Origin: Lampropedia cohaerens
Lineage (GTDB): Bacteria; Pseudomonadota; Gammaproteobacteria; Burkholderiales; Burkholderiaceae_C
Length of the DNA: 43,429 bases
NCBI RefSeq assembly: GCF_001005215.1
Contig: NZ_LBNQ01000014.1
Span: forward strand, 1 to 43,429
Direction of reading: 5' to 3'
Shown here: positions 33,955-43,429 of the stretch, in pieces
How the letters are laid out: each line of letters opens with the position of its first letter
Numbering within the stretch: the first letter of the stretch is position 1
Program-made: the position numbers and the translations under genes
Notes under the pieces: model-generated
What the model was told of the DNA's origin: nothing
What the model saw: only the letters and a program-made list of their open reading frames with translations
The model's database searches: none

Positions 33955-34974
33955 TCACAGCAGCTTGACGAGCTGTTTGCCGAAGTTCCTGCCCTTGAGC
34001 ATGCCGATGAAGGCTTCCGGCGCTGCCTCGATGCCCTGCGCAATGGACTCGCGCGGACGCAGCTTGCCCTCTGCCACCAACTCTCCCAATTCCTTGAGGG
34101 CGGCGGGCCAGACCTGCATCTGCTCGCTGACAATGAAACCTTCGATGCGCATGCGGTTGATGAGAATCAGCGACGGGTTGGCCATTGGCACCGGTTGGCC
34201 GTCATAGCCAGCGATCAGGCCGCACAGGGCCATGCGAGAGAAGGCGTTCATGCGCAGCATGACCGCGTCCATGATCCAGCCACCGACATTCTCGAAATGG
34301 CCATCAATGCCATCCGGGCACGCATCCCTGAGCGCCTGACTGAGCGAGCGCACCTCATTGCGGTGCTCCTTGTAATCAATACAGGCGTCGTAACCGAGCT
34401 CCTGCGTGGCATAGCGGCACTTCTCATAGCCACCGGCGATGCCGACGACACGACAGCCCCGTGCCTTGGCCAGCGCGGCATAGGCGCTGCCAACTGCACC
34501 AGCCGCCGCAGTAACGGTCACCGTCTGACCAGCCTTGGGTTCAAGGATATGCACCAGCCCGTAATAGGCCGTCACGCCCGGCATGCCGACAGCGCCCAGA
34601 TAGGCCGACAGCGGCACCCGGCTGGTGTCGACCTTGCGCAGCACGCCGGACTGATTCGCATCGACGACACTGTATTCCTGCCAGCCGCCCATCCCGACGA
34701 CCTTGTCACCCACGCAATAGCCTTCATGGCGGCTCTCTACGATCTCGCCCACGGTGCCGCCGATCATGACCTCGCCCAGCGGCTGCGATGCCGCATAACT
34801 CTTGGAGTCATTCATGCGCCCGCGCATGTAGGGGTCCAGGCTGAGGAAGTGATGGCGCACCAGCACCTGCCCTTCCTGCAACGGGGGCGTCTCACTGGTG
34901 ACCAGACGGAAGTTCTGGACACTGGCTTCGCCCTGAGGGCGGTTGTCGAGCACGATCTGGCGATTGATGGGCAT
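33955..34974 (-). CDS. NADP-dependent zinc-free MDR oxidoreductase (CurA/YncB-like)
   Basis: A 339-residue medium-chain reductase of the leukotriene B4 dehydrogenase/double-bond reductase group. Visible marks are the N-terminal HFLSLDPYMRGRM, GGTVGEIVESRHEGYCVGDKV, the nucleotide-binding TVTAAAGAVGSAYAALAKARG, GYDACIDYKEH, and FENVGGWIMDAVML. Catalytic zinc ligands of alcohol dehydrogenases are absent, as in this subfamily. It reduces alpha,beta-unsaturated ketones or curcumin-like enones with NADPH in relatives. AAGGAG precedes the ATG. It is followed by the SDR at 32926 and preceded by a thioesterase gene on the same strand. Confidence 0.92.
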   Translation of the reverse strand: MPINRQIVLDNRPQGEASVQNFRLVTSETPPLQEGQVLVRHHFLSLDPYMRGRMNDSKSYAASQPLGEVMIGGTVGEIVESRHEGYCVGDKVVGMGGWQEYSVVDANQSGVLRKVDTSRVPLSAYLGAVGMPGVTAYYGLVHILEPKAGQTVTVTAAAGAVGSAYAALAKARGCRVVGIAGGYEKCRYATQELGYDACIDYKEHRNEVRSLSQALRDACPDGIDGHFENVGGWIMDAVMLRMNAFSRMALCGLIAGYDGQPVPMANPSLILINRMRIEGFIVSEQMQVWPAALKELGELVAEGKLRPRESIAQGIEAAPEAFIGMLKGRNFGKQLVKLL

Positions 34975-35053
34975 GGGAGCTCCTTGTTAATAGGTGATTG
35001 CGTAAATTCGGCCTGGCAACCTGAATCCGTCAGCAGCTCGCATGGCACACGGG

Positions 35054-35452
35054 TCAGGTCGCGGCCGACGGACGCTGCTTGAGCACAAAGGTGCCGCTGG
35101 CCTTGGCACAGACCTGGCCTTGTTCATTGAAAACACTGGCCTCCAGAAACACGAGCGTACGCGTACGGTGCAGCACCTGCCCGCGGCCAGTCAGCGCACC
35201 GGTGGCAGGCCGCAGGAATGCGGTCTTCATCTCCACCGTGATGGCGCCCACCTCAGGTGTCTGCGGCTCCAACGCGGCAAAGGCCATGGTCACATCCAAC
35301 AGCGTCATCACCACGCCACCGTGGGCCATGCCATAGGCATTCATGTGCTCTGGCCGCGGCAACATGCGCAGATGCGACTGTCCCGCGCCGTACTCGACGA
35401 ATTCGATGCCGAGGTGCTCGATGAAGGGAACAGTGAAGCCGCGCTGCGTCAT
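35054..35452 (-). CDS. PaaI-family hotdog-fold thioesterase
   Basis: A 132-residue hotdog protein that probably hydrolyses acyl-CoA or aryl-CoA thioesters. The catalytic region is AYGMAHGGVVMTLLDVTMAF, where the HGG motif and the following acidic residue on the central helix are typical of PaaI-type enzymes. TVEMKTAFLRPATG and VFNEQGQVCAKASGTFVLK are the usual beta strands. The start at 35452 (MTQRGFTVPF) has AAGGAG six bases upstream; a longer frame reaches into the SDR downstream end. It lies 26 bases from the upstream SDR gene and is probably co-transcribed with it. Confidence 0.9.
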   Translation of the reverse strand: MTQRGFTVPFIEHLGIEFVEYGAGQSHLRMLPRPEHMNAYGMAHGGVVMTLLDVTMAFAALEPQTPEVGAITVEMKTAFLRPATGALTGRGQVLHRTRTLVFLEASVFNEQGQVCAKASGTFVLKQRPSAAT

Positions 35453-35478
35453 GGTTGCTCCTTGCATCCCACAGCCGT

Positions 35479-36273
35479 TCAGCCGCCACTGACGGCGGTG
35501 ACGCCGCCATCGACAGCCAGCCACTGGCCGGTGATGTGCTTGCCGGCATCACTGGCAAATAGCAAGGTGATGCCCTTGAGGTCCTCATCATCGCCCAGGC
35601 GGCGCAGGGGCGCATGCGTGGCCACGGCATCCTCTCCCCCCATCTGCGCGAGCGTGCCGGCCGTCATCTTGCTGGGGAAAAAGCCGGGACAGATCGCATT
35701 GACGCGGATGCCGTACTGGCCCCACTCGGCCGCCAGCGCCCGTGTGAAGTTGATAACCGCTCCCTTGGACGTGTTGTAGGCAATGGTCGTCATCTGCGGC
35801 GGATTGCCGCCCAAACCTGCAATGGAAGCCAGGTTGATGATGCTGCCGGCGCGGCGTGCAATCATGCCCTGCCTGGCCAGGGCCTGACTGAGCAGAAAAT
35901 AGCCCCGCACGTTGAGATTCATGACCTTGTCCCACGCTGCCAAGGGATGTTCTTCGGCCGGAGCGCCCCAGGTTGCGCCGGCGTTGTTGACGAGGATGTC
36001 CACCTCCCCGAGCTGCTGGCGTGCGTGCGCGGCCAGGTGCGCGATCGCCTCGGGTTCAGCCGCATCAGCGGCGAACCACTGGGCATCGATGCCGGCAGCC
36101 TGCAGCTCGGCGGCGGCCGCCTCCAGCTCAGCCGCCTTGCGCGCACTGATGAGTACACGCGCACCCGCTTCGCCAAGCGCGTGGGCCATCTGCAGGCCCA
36201 GCCCGCGCGAGCCGCCGGTCACCAAAGCGGTCTTGCCGGCCAGATCAAACAATTGTCCTACGGTGCGCGCCAT
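35479..36273 (-). CDS. SDR-family oxidoreductase (RhlG/FabG-like)
   Basis: A 264-residue classical SDR. Cofactor motif ALVTGGSRGLGLQMA is near residues 16-30, with an arginine after the first glycines and ARK after beta2 suggesting NADPH. NAG is in DILVNNAGATWGAP, catalytic serine in IINLASIAGLGG, and YxxxK in AYNTSKGAVINF. The C-terminal GQWLAVDGGVTAV is the usual family end. It resembles 3-ketoacyl reductases such as RhlG, but the substrate cannot be set from sequence. AAGGAG lies before the ATG. It is the upstream gene of the closely spaced SDR-thioesterase pair. Confidence 0.92.
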   Translation of the reverse strand: MARTVGQLFDLAGKTALVTGGSRGLGLQMAHALGEAGARVLISARKAAELEAAAAELQAAGIDAQWFAADAAEPEAIAHLAAHARQQLGEVDILVNNAGATWGAPAEEHPLAAWDKVMNLNVRGYFLLSQALARQGMIARRAGSIINLASIAGLGGNPPQMTTIAYNTSKGAVINFTRALAAEWGQYGIRVNAICPGFFPSKMTAGTLAQMGGEDAVATHAPLRRLGDDEDLKGITLLFASDAGKHITGQWLAVDGGVTAVSGG

Positions 36274-36315
36274 GCCTGTCTCCTTGTTGTGATGTTGATT
36301 TGCGGTCTTACGGTC

Positions 36316-36633
36316 TTAGCTCTCGTAATCCATGCACTGGCGCGCCGAACGCACTGCACCGACGAAATCCTTGATGGCGACATGCTCCGGATGGTTCTGG
36401 TAAGCATCCAGGGCAGCCTTGCTCTCGAATTCACTGTAGAGCACCACGTCATAGGTCGCCTCCAGGCCCTTGGCCTGCGCTTCGGCAGCGGTGGCGACCT
36501 CGAATCGCAGCGTGCCCGGCACCAGATCGGCGCAGGCCAGCAGTTTGTCCTTGAGGCGTTGCATGTTGGTGGCGCGGTCGGCGCCTGCGGCCTGCTCATG
36601 CAGTTGCCACATCACGATGTGCTTGATGGTCAT
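36316..36633 (-). CDS. Dabb-family (stress-responsive alpha/beta barrel) protein
   Basis: A 105-residue dimeric alpha/beta-barrel protein. It begins MTIKHIVMWQLHEQA, the characteristic Dabb opening, and continues with LVPGTLRFEVAT, YDVVLYSEFESKAALDAYQN and HPEHVAIKDFV, the typical 'YD-x-x-L-x-S-x-F' and 'Y-x-x-H-P-x-H' motifs. Some relatives are aromatic-degradation or polyketide-cyclase-like enzymes, others are stress proteins; function here is open. It starts 17 bases after the acyl-CoA dehydrogenase stop and is likely part of that operon. Confidence 0.9.
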   Translation of the reverse strand: MTIKHIVMWQLHEQAAGADRATNMQRLKDKLLACADLVPGTLRFEVATAAEAQAKGLEATYDVVLYSEFESKAALDAYQNHPEHVAIKDFVGAVRSARQCMDYES

Positions 36634-36650
36634 GTCGGAAGTCTGAAACG

Positions 36651-38489
36651 TCAGAACGCCTCCAGCGGCACGTCGATGCAGGTGGTGTCGCCTTGCGCCA
36701 CCACCTGCAGCCAGGCACCGATCTTGGGCAGTTCGTAATGGAAGAAATAGCGCGTGCAGGCCAGCCGGCCCTGCGCCGCCGTCGATTGTGCCGCAGCGGC
36801 TTGCGCCACCGTGGCTACATCAAGCCATATCCATGCCAGTACACCATGACCAAAAGCCTGCATGTACGGGACGGCATTAGCCAGCGTGCGGGTGGGACTG
36901 CCCTCGACCTGCGCCCACTGCCAGGCCTGCTCGGTGGCCTGCAGCACCTGCTGCCACGCCTGCTCCAGTTGCCGCGCCCAGGGCTGCAGTGCCGCATGGT
37001 CGCTGGCGCGCCGCACGGTGGATTGGATGCGCGCCGTCAACAGCTGCAGGCCGCGCCCGCCTTCCATGCGCACCTTGCGCCCCAGCAGGTCGTTGGCCTG
37101 AATGCCGTGCGTGCCTTCGTGGATCATGTTCAGGCGGTTGTCACGCCAGTATTGCTCGACCGGAAAATCGCGCGTATAGCCGTAGCCGCCGTGCACCTGT
37201 ATGGCCAACGAGTTGGCTTCCAGACACCATTCGCTGGGCCAGCTCTTGGCAATGGGGGTGAGCACCTCCAGCAGCAGGCGCGCGTCGTCTGCACCGGCAG
37301 GCGCGCCCGTATGCTGCTCATCCACCAGGCGCGCGGCCAGCAGGTTCAACGCCAGCGCACCTTCCGCATACGCCTTCTGGGCCAGCAGCATACGCCGCAC
37401 ATCGGCGTGCGCGATGATGGGCACCTGCGGCATCGCCGCATTCTTGCCTGCCGCGCCGGGCAGCCGACCCTGCGGGCGGACTTTGGCATATTCGAGACTC
37501 GCTTCATAGCCTGCATAGCCGAGCATGGTCGCGGCCATGCCGATGGCAATACGCGCCTCGTTCATCATGTGGAACATGAGGCGCAAGCCGTCGCCCGGTG
37601 CGCCAACGCGATACCCGATGGCCCCTGCCGCACCCCGCACGGGATAGCGCCCCTCGCCGAAATTCAGCAGCGTATTGGTGGTGCCGCGCCAACCCAGCTT
37701 GTGGTTCAGGCCCGCCAGCGCCACATCGTTGCGCTCGCCAGTCAGCTGCCCATGAACATCCACCAGATGCTTGGGCACGATGAACAGCGAAAGGCCCTTG
37801 ACGCCCGGCACCAGCTGACCTCTGGCGTCCGGGATCTTCGCCAGCACCAGGTGCACGATGTTCTCGGCCAGCTCATGATCACCGGCGGAGATCCACATCT
37901 TGTGGCCGCGCAGGCGATAGCGCGGACCCAGTGGCTCGCTCTCGTAATCCTCGCCGTCAGGCGTGGCGCGCGTGGCCACGTCGCTGAGCGAAGAACCGGC
38001 CTGCGGCTCGGACAGGCACATGGTGCCGGTAAAGCGCCCGTTGAATGCGTTGTGCGCAAAAACCGTTTGCTGCAGCGCCGAACCATGCGCCATCAACAGG
38101 TTGGCGTTACCGCTGGTCAGCATATTCGCGCCGATGCTGACCGACGCCTTGGCGAAGAAGGTGTTGGCGGCAGACTCCAACAAAAATGGCAGCTGCATGC
38201 CGCCAATGGCGTAGTCCTGCGCGGCGCTGAGCAGGCCCGATGCCGCGTAGGCCTCACGTGCCTCGTAGGTGGCGCGCGGCAGGATCACCTTCTCGCCGTC
38301 AAAGCGTGGCTCGTCGCTATCGACCAGACGATTGAACGGCGCGAACTTCTCGCGCGCAATGCGCTCGGCCGTCTCCAGCACGGCGTTGAAGGTCTCGCGC
38401 GAATGGTCGGCATGGCGTGGTCGCCGCGTCAGCGCCTCGGCATCGAGCCAGTCGTAGAGCAGAAATTCCAGGGTGTCGCGCAGCGCCAT
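36651..38489 (-). CDS. Acyl-CoA dehydrogenase with C-terminal extension
   Basis: A 612-residue FAD enzyme that introduces the alpha,beta double bond in acyl-CoA. The core (about 30-460) shows the FAD-contacting MCLSEPQAGSSLSDVATRA, the region HKMWISAGDHEL, and the conserved QVHGGYGYTRDFPVEQYWRD followed by NMIHEGTHGIQANDLLGRK, where the glutamate sits at the catalytic base position of this subfamily. The last ~130 residues form the extra helical domain found in ~600-residue members. I start it at 38489 (MALRDTLEFLLYDW); GGAGG lies ten bases upstream and the longer frame is not family-like. It heads a minus-strand series with the Dabb protein and SDR genes. Confidence 0.95.
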   Translation of the reverse strand: MALRDTLEFLLYDWLDAEALTRRPRHADHSRETFNAVLETAERIAREKFAPFNRLVDSDEPRFDGEKVILPRATYEAREAYAASGLLSAAQDYAIGGMQLPFLLESAANTFFAKASVSIGANMLTSGNANLLMAHGSALQQTVFAHNAFNGRFTGTMCLSEPQAGSSLSDVATRATPDGEDYESEPLGPRYRLRGHKMWISAGDHELAENIVHLVLAKIPDARGQLVPGVKGLSLFIVPKHLVDVHGQLTGERNDVALAGLNHKLGWRGTTNTLLNFGEGRYPVRGAAGAIGYRVGAPGDGLRLMFHMMNEARIAIGMAATMLGYAGYEASLEYAKVRPQGRLPGAAGKNAAMPQVPIIAHADVRRMLLAQKAYAEGALALNLLAARLVDEQHTGAPAGADDARLLLEVLTPIAKSWPSEWCLEANSLAIQVHGGYGYTRDFPVEQYWRDNRLNMIHEGTHGIQANDLLGRKVRMEGGRGLQLLTARIQSTVRRASDHAALQPWARQLEQAWQQVLQATEQAWQWAQVEGSPTRTLANAVPYMQAFGHGVLAWIWLDVATVAQAAAAQSTAAQGRLACTRYFFHYELPKIGAWLQVVAQGDTTCIDVPLEAF

Positions 38490-38652
38490 GCCAAAACGTC
38501 CTCCACAACGAGGGGGCGAGGCCATCGTAACGCGCCTGTCTCGCCGCGGCAGTCACCTGCGCAACTGCCAGCGGCAGGTGGCGCACCACGCGTTGTCGGC
38601 ATCGCAGGCTCCCGTGGTTGACAGGGCGCGCAGGAGTGCTTACGCTGCGCGA

Positions 38653-40685
<2,033 letters not shown>

Positions 40686-40936
40686 GCGAGCTCCCAACGC
40701 GTGGCGCCAGCGCGTGTGCCGCGGCAAGATCGCCCATGCCCCGCAGGTGCAGGCCGCATGCGTGGGCGGTCAGGCGCTGGGTGGCGCAGCGGCTGGGTCG
40801 CCACCGTCTCGGCAGCCCTTTCCAACGACAAAAATTCGGGCAGATGGGCCAAGCCAGCCTGCCACCGCCTCCGCGAAACCGACGGCCGGAGCGTCCCATT
40901 GGCCGTGCGCGCGCCGCTGAAATGCCATCTCCGGCA

Positions 40937-41122
40937 TCACTTGAGCACATCGCGCGCCGCACCGATGCCCAGCAACGCCAGCACGATGAAAATGGCCGCG
41001 ACGATGAGAAACAGCACAAACAGGAACTTCGCAATCCCCGCGGCACCGGCAGCAACGCCAGAGAAACCCAGCGCTCCGGCTAACAGCGCAATGACGGCAA
41101 AGATGATGGCCCACTTCAGCAT
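40937..41122 (-). CDS. DUF1328 (YtjA-like) small membrane protein
   Basis: A 61-residue protein, almost entirely two hydrophobic helices (about residues 3-22 and 30-54), starting [20 protein letters not shown], the signature opening of DUF1328 proteins. Function is unknown; relatives are abundant small inner-membrane proteins, often stress-induced. AAAGGA lies eight bases upstream of the ATG. It is on the opposite strand between the two thiamine loci and appears unrelated to them. Confidence 0.92.
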   Translation of the reverse strand: MLKWAIIFAVIALLAGALGFSGVAAGAAGIAKFLFVLFLIVAAIFIVLALLGIGAARDVLK

Positions 41123-41335
41123 GACGGTTGTCCTTTCTGGCGACGCAATCCCCACAGACCTGCAGCAACCCCATCGGCACCGGCGCGCGGCGACGGGCGT
41201 GGGTGTGTGTACACCAAGGGTAATTCGCCGCCGTGCCACACCCCGTCAGCAACACCGCATCTGCGGCGTCGGAGAAGACCGACAGACCACTGCGCCCTCG
41301 GCTATGATGGACGCCGCAGCGGCGCCCGGCGCCGC

Positions 41336-41455
41336 TGCGTCACCGAGGGGAGTCCCGCCAAGGGGCTGAGAGACTGATGGGCGGCGCCGCTGTGGGCGCC
41401 GCCGGTGCAGTGACCCTTTGAACCTGATCCGGATCATGCCGGCGCAGGGACGGAC
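41336..41455 (+). promoter_or_regulatory. TPP riboswitch of the tenA pair
   Basis: A second THI element: GGGGCTGAGAG (about 41362-41372), a long variable P3 stem GGCGGCGCC/GGCGCCGCC, GCAGTGACCCTTTGAACCTG (about 41407-41426) and GCCGGCGCAGGGACGG (about 41438-41453). It lies about 125 bases upstream of the first tenA gene and should reduce salvage gene expression when TPP is plentiful. Confidence 0.95.
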
Positions 41456-41578
41456 CGATTCCATCGCACGGGATCTTCACGGATGGCCTGCCAAGCAAGG
41501 CAGCGACATCCGGCGCCTTGATTGGCGCGGTGCGTCTCGCGAGCTGCGCATCCGGTTTCACCAACCATCGAGGAAACC

Positions 41579-42226
41579 ATGCATTCGCGCTTTACCGAAC
41601 AACTCCGTCAGGCCCAGCAACCGCAATGGGACCAGGCCGTGCAGCATCGCTTCGTTCAGGAGCTGTTTGCCGGCACCATCGCCGATAGCGTCATGGCCCG
41701 CTACCTGGTGCAGGATCACCGCTTTCTCGACAGCTTTCTCACGTTGCTGGGCAGTGCCATCGCGTGCGCCGACACGTTCGCAGCGCGGCTGCGTTTCGGG
41801 CAGTTTGCCGGCATGGTCTCGGGCGATGAAAACACCTACTTCCTGCGCGCCTTCGAAGCGCTTGGCGTGAGCGAGGCCGAACGCGCCAGCGTACCGGACA
41901 GCGCCCCCACGCAAGGCTTTCAGGCCCTGATGCGCGAGGCAGCCGCCACGCGTGACTACGTCGCCATCCTGGCCGTGCTCAACGTGGCGGAATGGCTGTA
42001 TCAGGACTGGGCCACCCGCGATCGTGCCGGCAAGCCCCTGCCCGAGAACTTCGTGCACGCCGAGTGGGTGACGCTGCACGACAATCCGTTCTTCAATGAC
42101 TTTGTGGCCTTTCTGCGCGAGGAGCTTGATCGCACAGGTCCAGCCCGTGCCGATATCGCGCATGACTTCTTTGGCCGCGCCGTGGCACTCGAGCTGGCGT
42201 TTTTCGATGCCGCTTATGCGGCTTGA
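41579..42226 (+). CDS. tenA: TenA-family protein without the active-site cysteine (TenA_E type)
   Basis: A 215-residue helical TenA/THI-4 protein. Conserved parts are YLVQDHRFLDSFLTLLGSAI, the region SGDENTYFLRAFEALGV, and EWLYQDWATR, with FVHAEWVTLHDNPFFNDFV near the C-terminus. The position where TenA_C aminopyrimidine hydrolases have a cysteine reads NVAEWLYQ here, so this copy lacks it and fits the TenA_E class, thought to act on other thiamine breakdown products such as formylaminopyrimidine. GAGGA precedes the ATG. The stop lies 14 bases from the next tenA, and both follow the TPP riboswitch. Confidence 0.9.
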   Translation: MHSRFTEQLRQAQQPQWDQAVQHRFVQELFAGTIADSVMARYLVQDHRFLDSFLTLLGSAIACADTFAARLRFGQFAGMVSGDENTYFLRAFEALGVSEAERASVPDSAPTQGFQALMREAAATRDYVAILAVLNVAEWLYQDWATRDRAGKPLPENFVHAEWVTLHDNPFFNDFVAFLREELDRTGPARADIAHDFFGRAVALELAFFDAAYAA

Positions 42227-42240
42227 AAAGGAGACAGGCC

Positions 42241-42930
42241 ATGAACACCATCTGCGCATTCGAACGCATCAAAGCCGCCGCCATCGAGGACTGGACCCGC
42301 TACGTCGACCACCCCTTCATTCGGCAGATGGAAGCAGGCACCCTGCCCGAAGCCGTGTTTCGCCAGTACCTGATCCAGGACTATCTGTTCCTGATCCAGT
42401 ATGCGCGCGCCTACGCGCTGGCCATCACCAAGAGCCGCACACTGGAAGACATGCAGATTGCCCGCGCAGGCCTTAACGCCATTCTGGACGAAATGAACCT
42501 GCATGTGCGGCTGTGTGAACGCTGGGGGCTTCGCCCCGAGCAGTTAGAGCATACGCCCGAGCACACCGCTACCGTTGCGTACACCCGCTATGTGCTCGAT
42601 TGCGGCCACACTGGTGACTTGCTGGATCTGCAAGTTGCACTCGCACCGTGCATGATCGGCTACGCCGAAATTGGCCGGCGGCTAGCACCAGCATTACTTG
42701 CCAATCCCGAGCACCCCTACCGGGAGTGGATCAGCGAATACGCCAGTGACGGGTTCCAGCAGGCGGCCCAGGCGGCCATTGCCCACATCGATCGCCTGGC
42801 CGGGCAGGCGATGACCGAGGCACGATTTGCCCAGCTCGTGACCATTTTTGCCACCGCCTCCCGGCTGGAAGCCGACTTCTGGCAGATGGGCTTTGACCTG
42901 GCGGCAGACACACCCTGTCTCCAACGCTGA
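42241..42930 (+). CDS. tenA: TenA-family aminopyrimidine aminohydrolase (TenA_C type)
   Basis: A 229-residue TenA protein that keeps the cysteine in ALAPCMIGYAEIG (about residue 140), the nucleophile used to deaminate aminopyrimidine in thiamine salvage. Other family marks are FIRQMEAGTLPEAVFRQYLI, QDYLFLIQYARAYALAITKS and the C-terminal FATASRLEADFWQMG. AGGAG lies eight bases upstream of the ATG at 42241. It shares a transcript with the cysteine-less TenA. The two together suggest stepwise recovery of the pyrimidine moiety from degraded thiamine. An IS5 element begins 31 bases after the stop. Confidence 0.93.
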   Translation: MNTICAFERIKAAAIEDWTRYVDHPFIRQMEAGTLPEAVFRQYLIQDYLFLIQYARAYALAITKSRTLEDMQIARAGLNAILDEMNLHVRLCERWGLRPEQLEHTPEHTATVAYTRYVLDCGHTGDLLDLQVALAPCMIGYAEIGRRLAPALLANPEHPYREWISEYASDGFQQAAQAAIAHIDRLAGQAMTEARFAQLVTIFATASRLEADFWQMGFDLAADTPCLQR

Positions 42931-42960
42931 GGCTGCCGGCCACGCAGTGGCTGGCAGCCT
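42930..42960 (+). terminator. Hairpin after the tenA operon, interrupted by the IS
   Basis: Arms AGGCTGCC (42930-42937) and GGCAGCCT (42953-42960) enclose an inner GCCAC/GTGGC stem. The hairpin starts at the last base of the tenA stop. Where a T-run should follow, the IS5 left terminus begins at 42961, so the IS probably inserted at the foot of this terminator. Confidence 0.6.
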
Positions 42961-43429
42961 GGGCGTTGTTGCACAAACGTCCCGAGTCTGCAGGCTAGCG
43001 CACCCATGACCAAGCCCGCTGCCGCCCAATACCGCACCACCAACTGGAAAGATTACAGCGCAGCCCTCAAGGCCAGAGGCTCGCTCTCGGTCTGGCTGGA
43101 TCGTGACATGCAATGGCACGGCCAGCCCACCGGTCGTCGCGGTCGATCACCGACGTTCAGCGATGCCGCCATCCAGTTCTGCCTGACCATCAAGGGGCTG
43201 TTCGGCCTGCCGTTGCGCCAAGTCATCGGTTTCGTGCAGAGCCTGATGCATCTGGCGGGCCTGGATTGGCCCGTGCCTGACTACAGCACGGTCTGCCGCC
43301 GCCAGAAAACGCTGACCGTGAACATACCCTATCGCCCCAGTCGTGGTGGCTTGCATCTGCTGGTCGACAGCACCGGCGTGAAGATGCTGGGCGAAGGCGA
43401 ATGGAAAACGAAGAAACATGGCTCGGAAT
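42961..43429 (+). mobile_element. IS5-family insertion sequence, left part
   Basis: The left end starts with the inverted repeat GGGCGTTGTTGCACAAACG at 42961. The transposase ATG follows 45 bases later, and the element runs off the window. It matches the fragment at 1-484 in family and orientation; joining the two would give an element of about 1 kb with roughly 80 bases unseen (estimate). Confidence 0.9.
43006..43429 (+). CDS. IS5-family transposase, N-terminal fragment (3' cut by window)
   Basis: The first 141 codons of the transposase, cut by the window end. It starts MTKPAAAQYRTTNWKDYSAA. An N-terminal DNA-binding region includes PTFSDAAIQFCLTIKGLFGL, as in IS5 proteins that begin 'Y-x-x-x-NW-x-x-Y'. 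The first catalytic aspartate of the DDE triad is in LHLLVDSTGVKMLGEGEWK. No frameshift is seen. The remainder would contain the motifs seen at the start of the window. Confidence 0.92.
   Translation, partial: MTKPAAAQYRTTNWKDYSAALKARGSLSVWLDRDMQWHGQPTGRRGRSPTFSDAAIQFCLTIKGLFGLPLRQVIGFVQSLMHLAGLDWPVPDYSTVCRRQKTLTVNIPYRPSRGGLHLLVDSTGVKMLGEGEWKTKKHGSE

Noticed and set aside
31420-35082. Very long plus-strand open frame (about 1220 codons) across three minus-strand genes
   Set aside because: It is antisense to three clear genes (PQQ dehydrogenase, SDR, MDR reductase). In high-GC DNA, antisense frames stay open by chance; its protein has no domain and an unnatural composition.
40686-40936. A small gene between thiC and the DUF1328 gene
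   Set aside because: Open frames here lack ribosome-binding sites and family resemblance. I see only a short ACGCG/CGCGT hairpin without a T-run.

Overview
The window reads as ordinary high-GC chromosome of a betaproteobacterium, probably order Burkholderiales and close to Comamonadaceae. This is judged from gene content (ClpX/ClpP/trigger factor block, yjcH-actP-acsA with a transporter-type sensor kinase, thiC and paired tenA genes behind TPP riboswitches) and from codon usage, not from any search. Both ends lie inside copies of one IS5-family insertion sequence in the same orientation: the last ~140 codons of the transposase are at the start and the first ~141 codons at the end. The segment is therefore bounded by a repeated element, as expected of an assembly that breaks at repeats.

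Layout: (1) 1-988, IS5 right part, then decayed DNA with a TetR-type C-terminal remnant. (2) 1069-10154, a small membrane protein (UPF0756) and an acetate-uptake module: a hybrid kinase with a sodium/solute-symporter sensor domain (CrbS/MxtR type), its LuxR-type response regulator (CrbR/ErdR type), acetyl-CoA synthetase, acetate permease and the DUF485 partner. (3) 10449-13838, a compact ~3.3 kb integrated element in a tRNA-Cys gene. It carries a ParE-like toxin and antitoxin, an unrecognised 125-residue protein, an HUH rolling-circle replication initiator and a tyrosine integrase, between 48-bp direct repeats that match the tRNA 3' part at 46 positions. (4) 13979-17904, clpX, clpP, tig and tRNA-Leu. 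(5) 18009-25842, an RND efflux pump with its adaptor, a lone hpnC, and a GNAT/PIN/MFS group. (6) 26123-32700, valS, two YceI proteins with a cytochrome b561, and a PQQ-type sugar dehydrogenase. (7) 32926-38489, an acyl-CoA/ketone metabolism set: two SDRs, an MDR reductase, a PaaI-type thioesterase, a Dabb protein and an acyl-CoA dehydrogenase. (8) 38653-42930, thiamine synthesis and salvage: TPP riboswitch-thiC, a small DUF1328 protein, and TPP riboswitch-tenA-tenA. (9) IS5 left part.

The most notable system is region 3. The Rep gene starts inside a 29-bp odd-centred palindrome whose 13-bp half-site recurs upstream, next to a perfect TTGACA -35 box that places the predicted transcript start on the ATG. 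The toxin-antitoxin operon has its own 22-bp perfect palindrome at its promoter. No capsid, relaxase or secretion genes are seen, so this looks like a minimal integrative and possibly replicating element (integrated rolling-circle plasmid or inovirus-satellite-like). The acetate module is also well formed: transporter, activating enzyme and dedicated two-component system are contiguous, and the kinase and regulator genes converge so tightly that they share the four bases of their stop codons.
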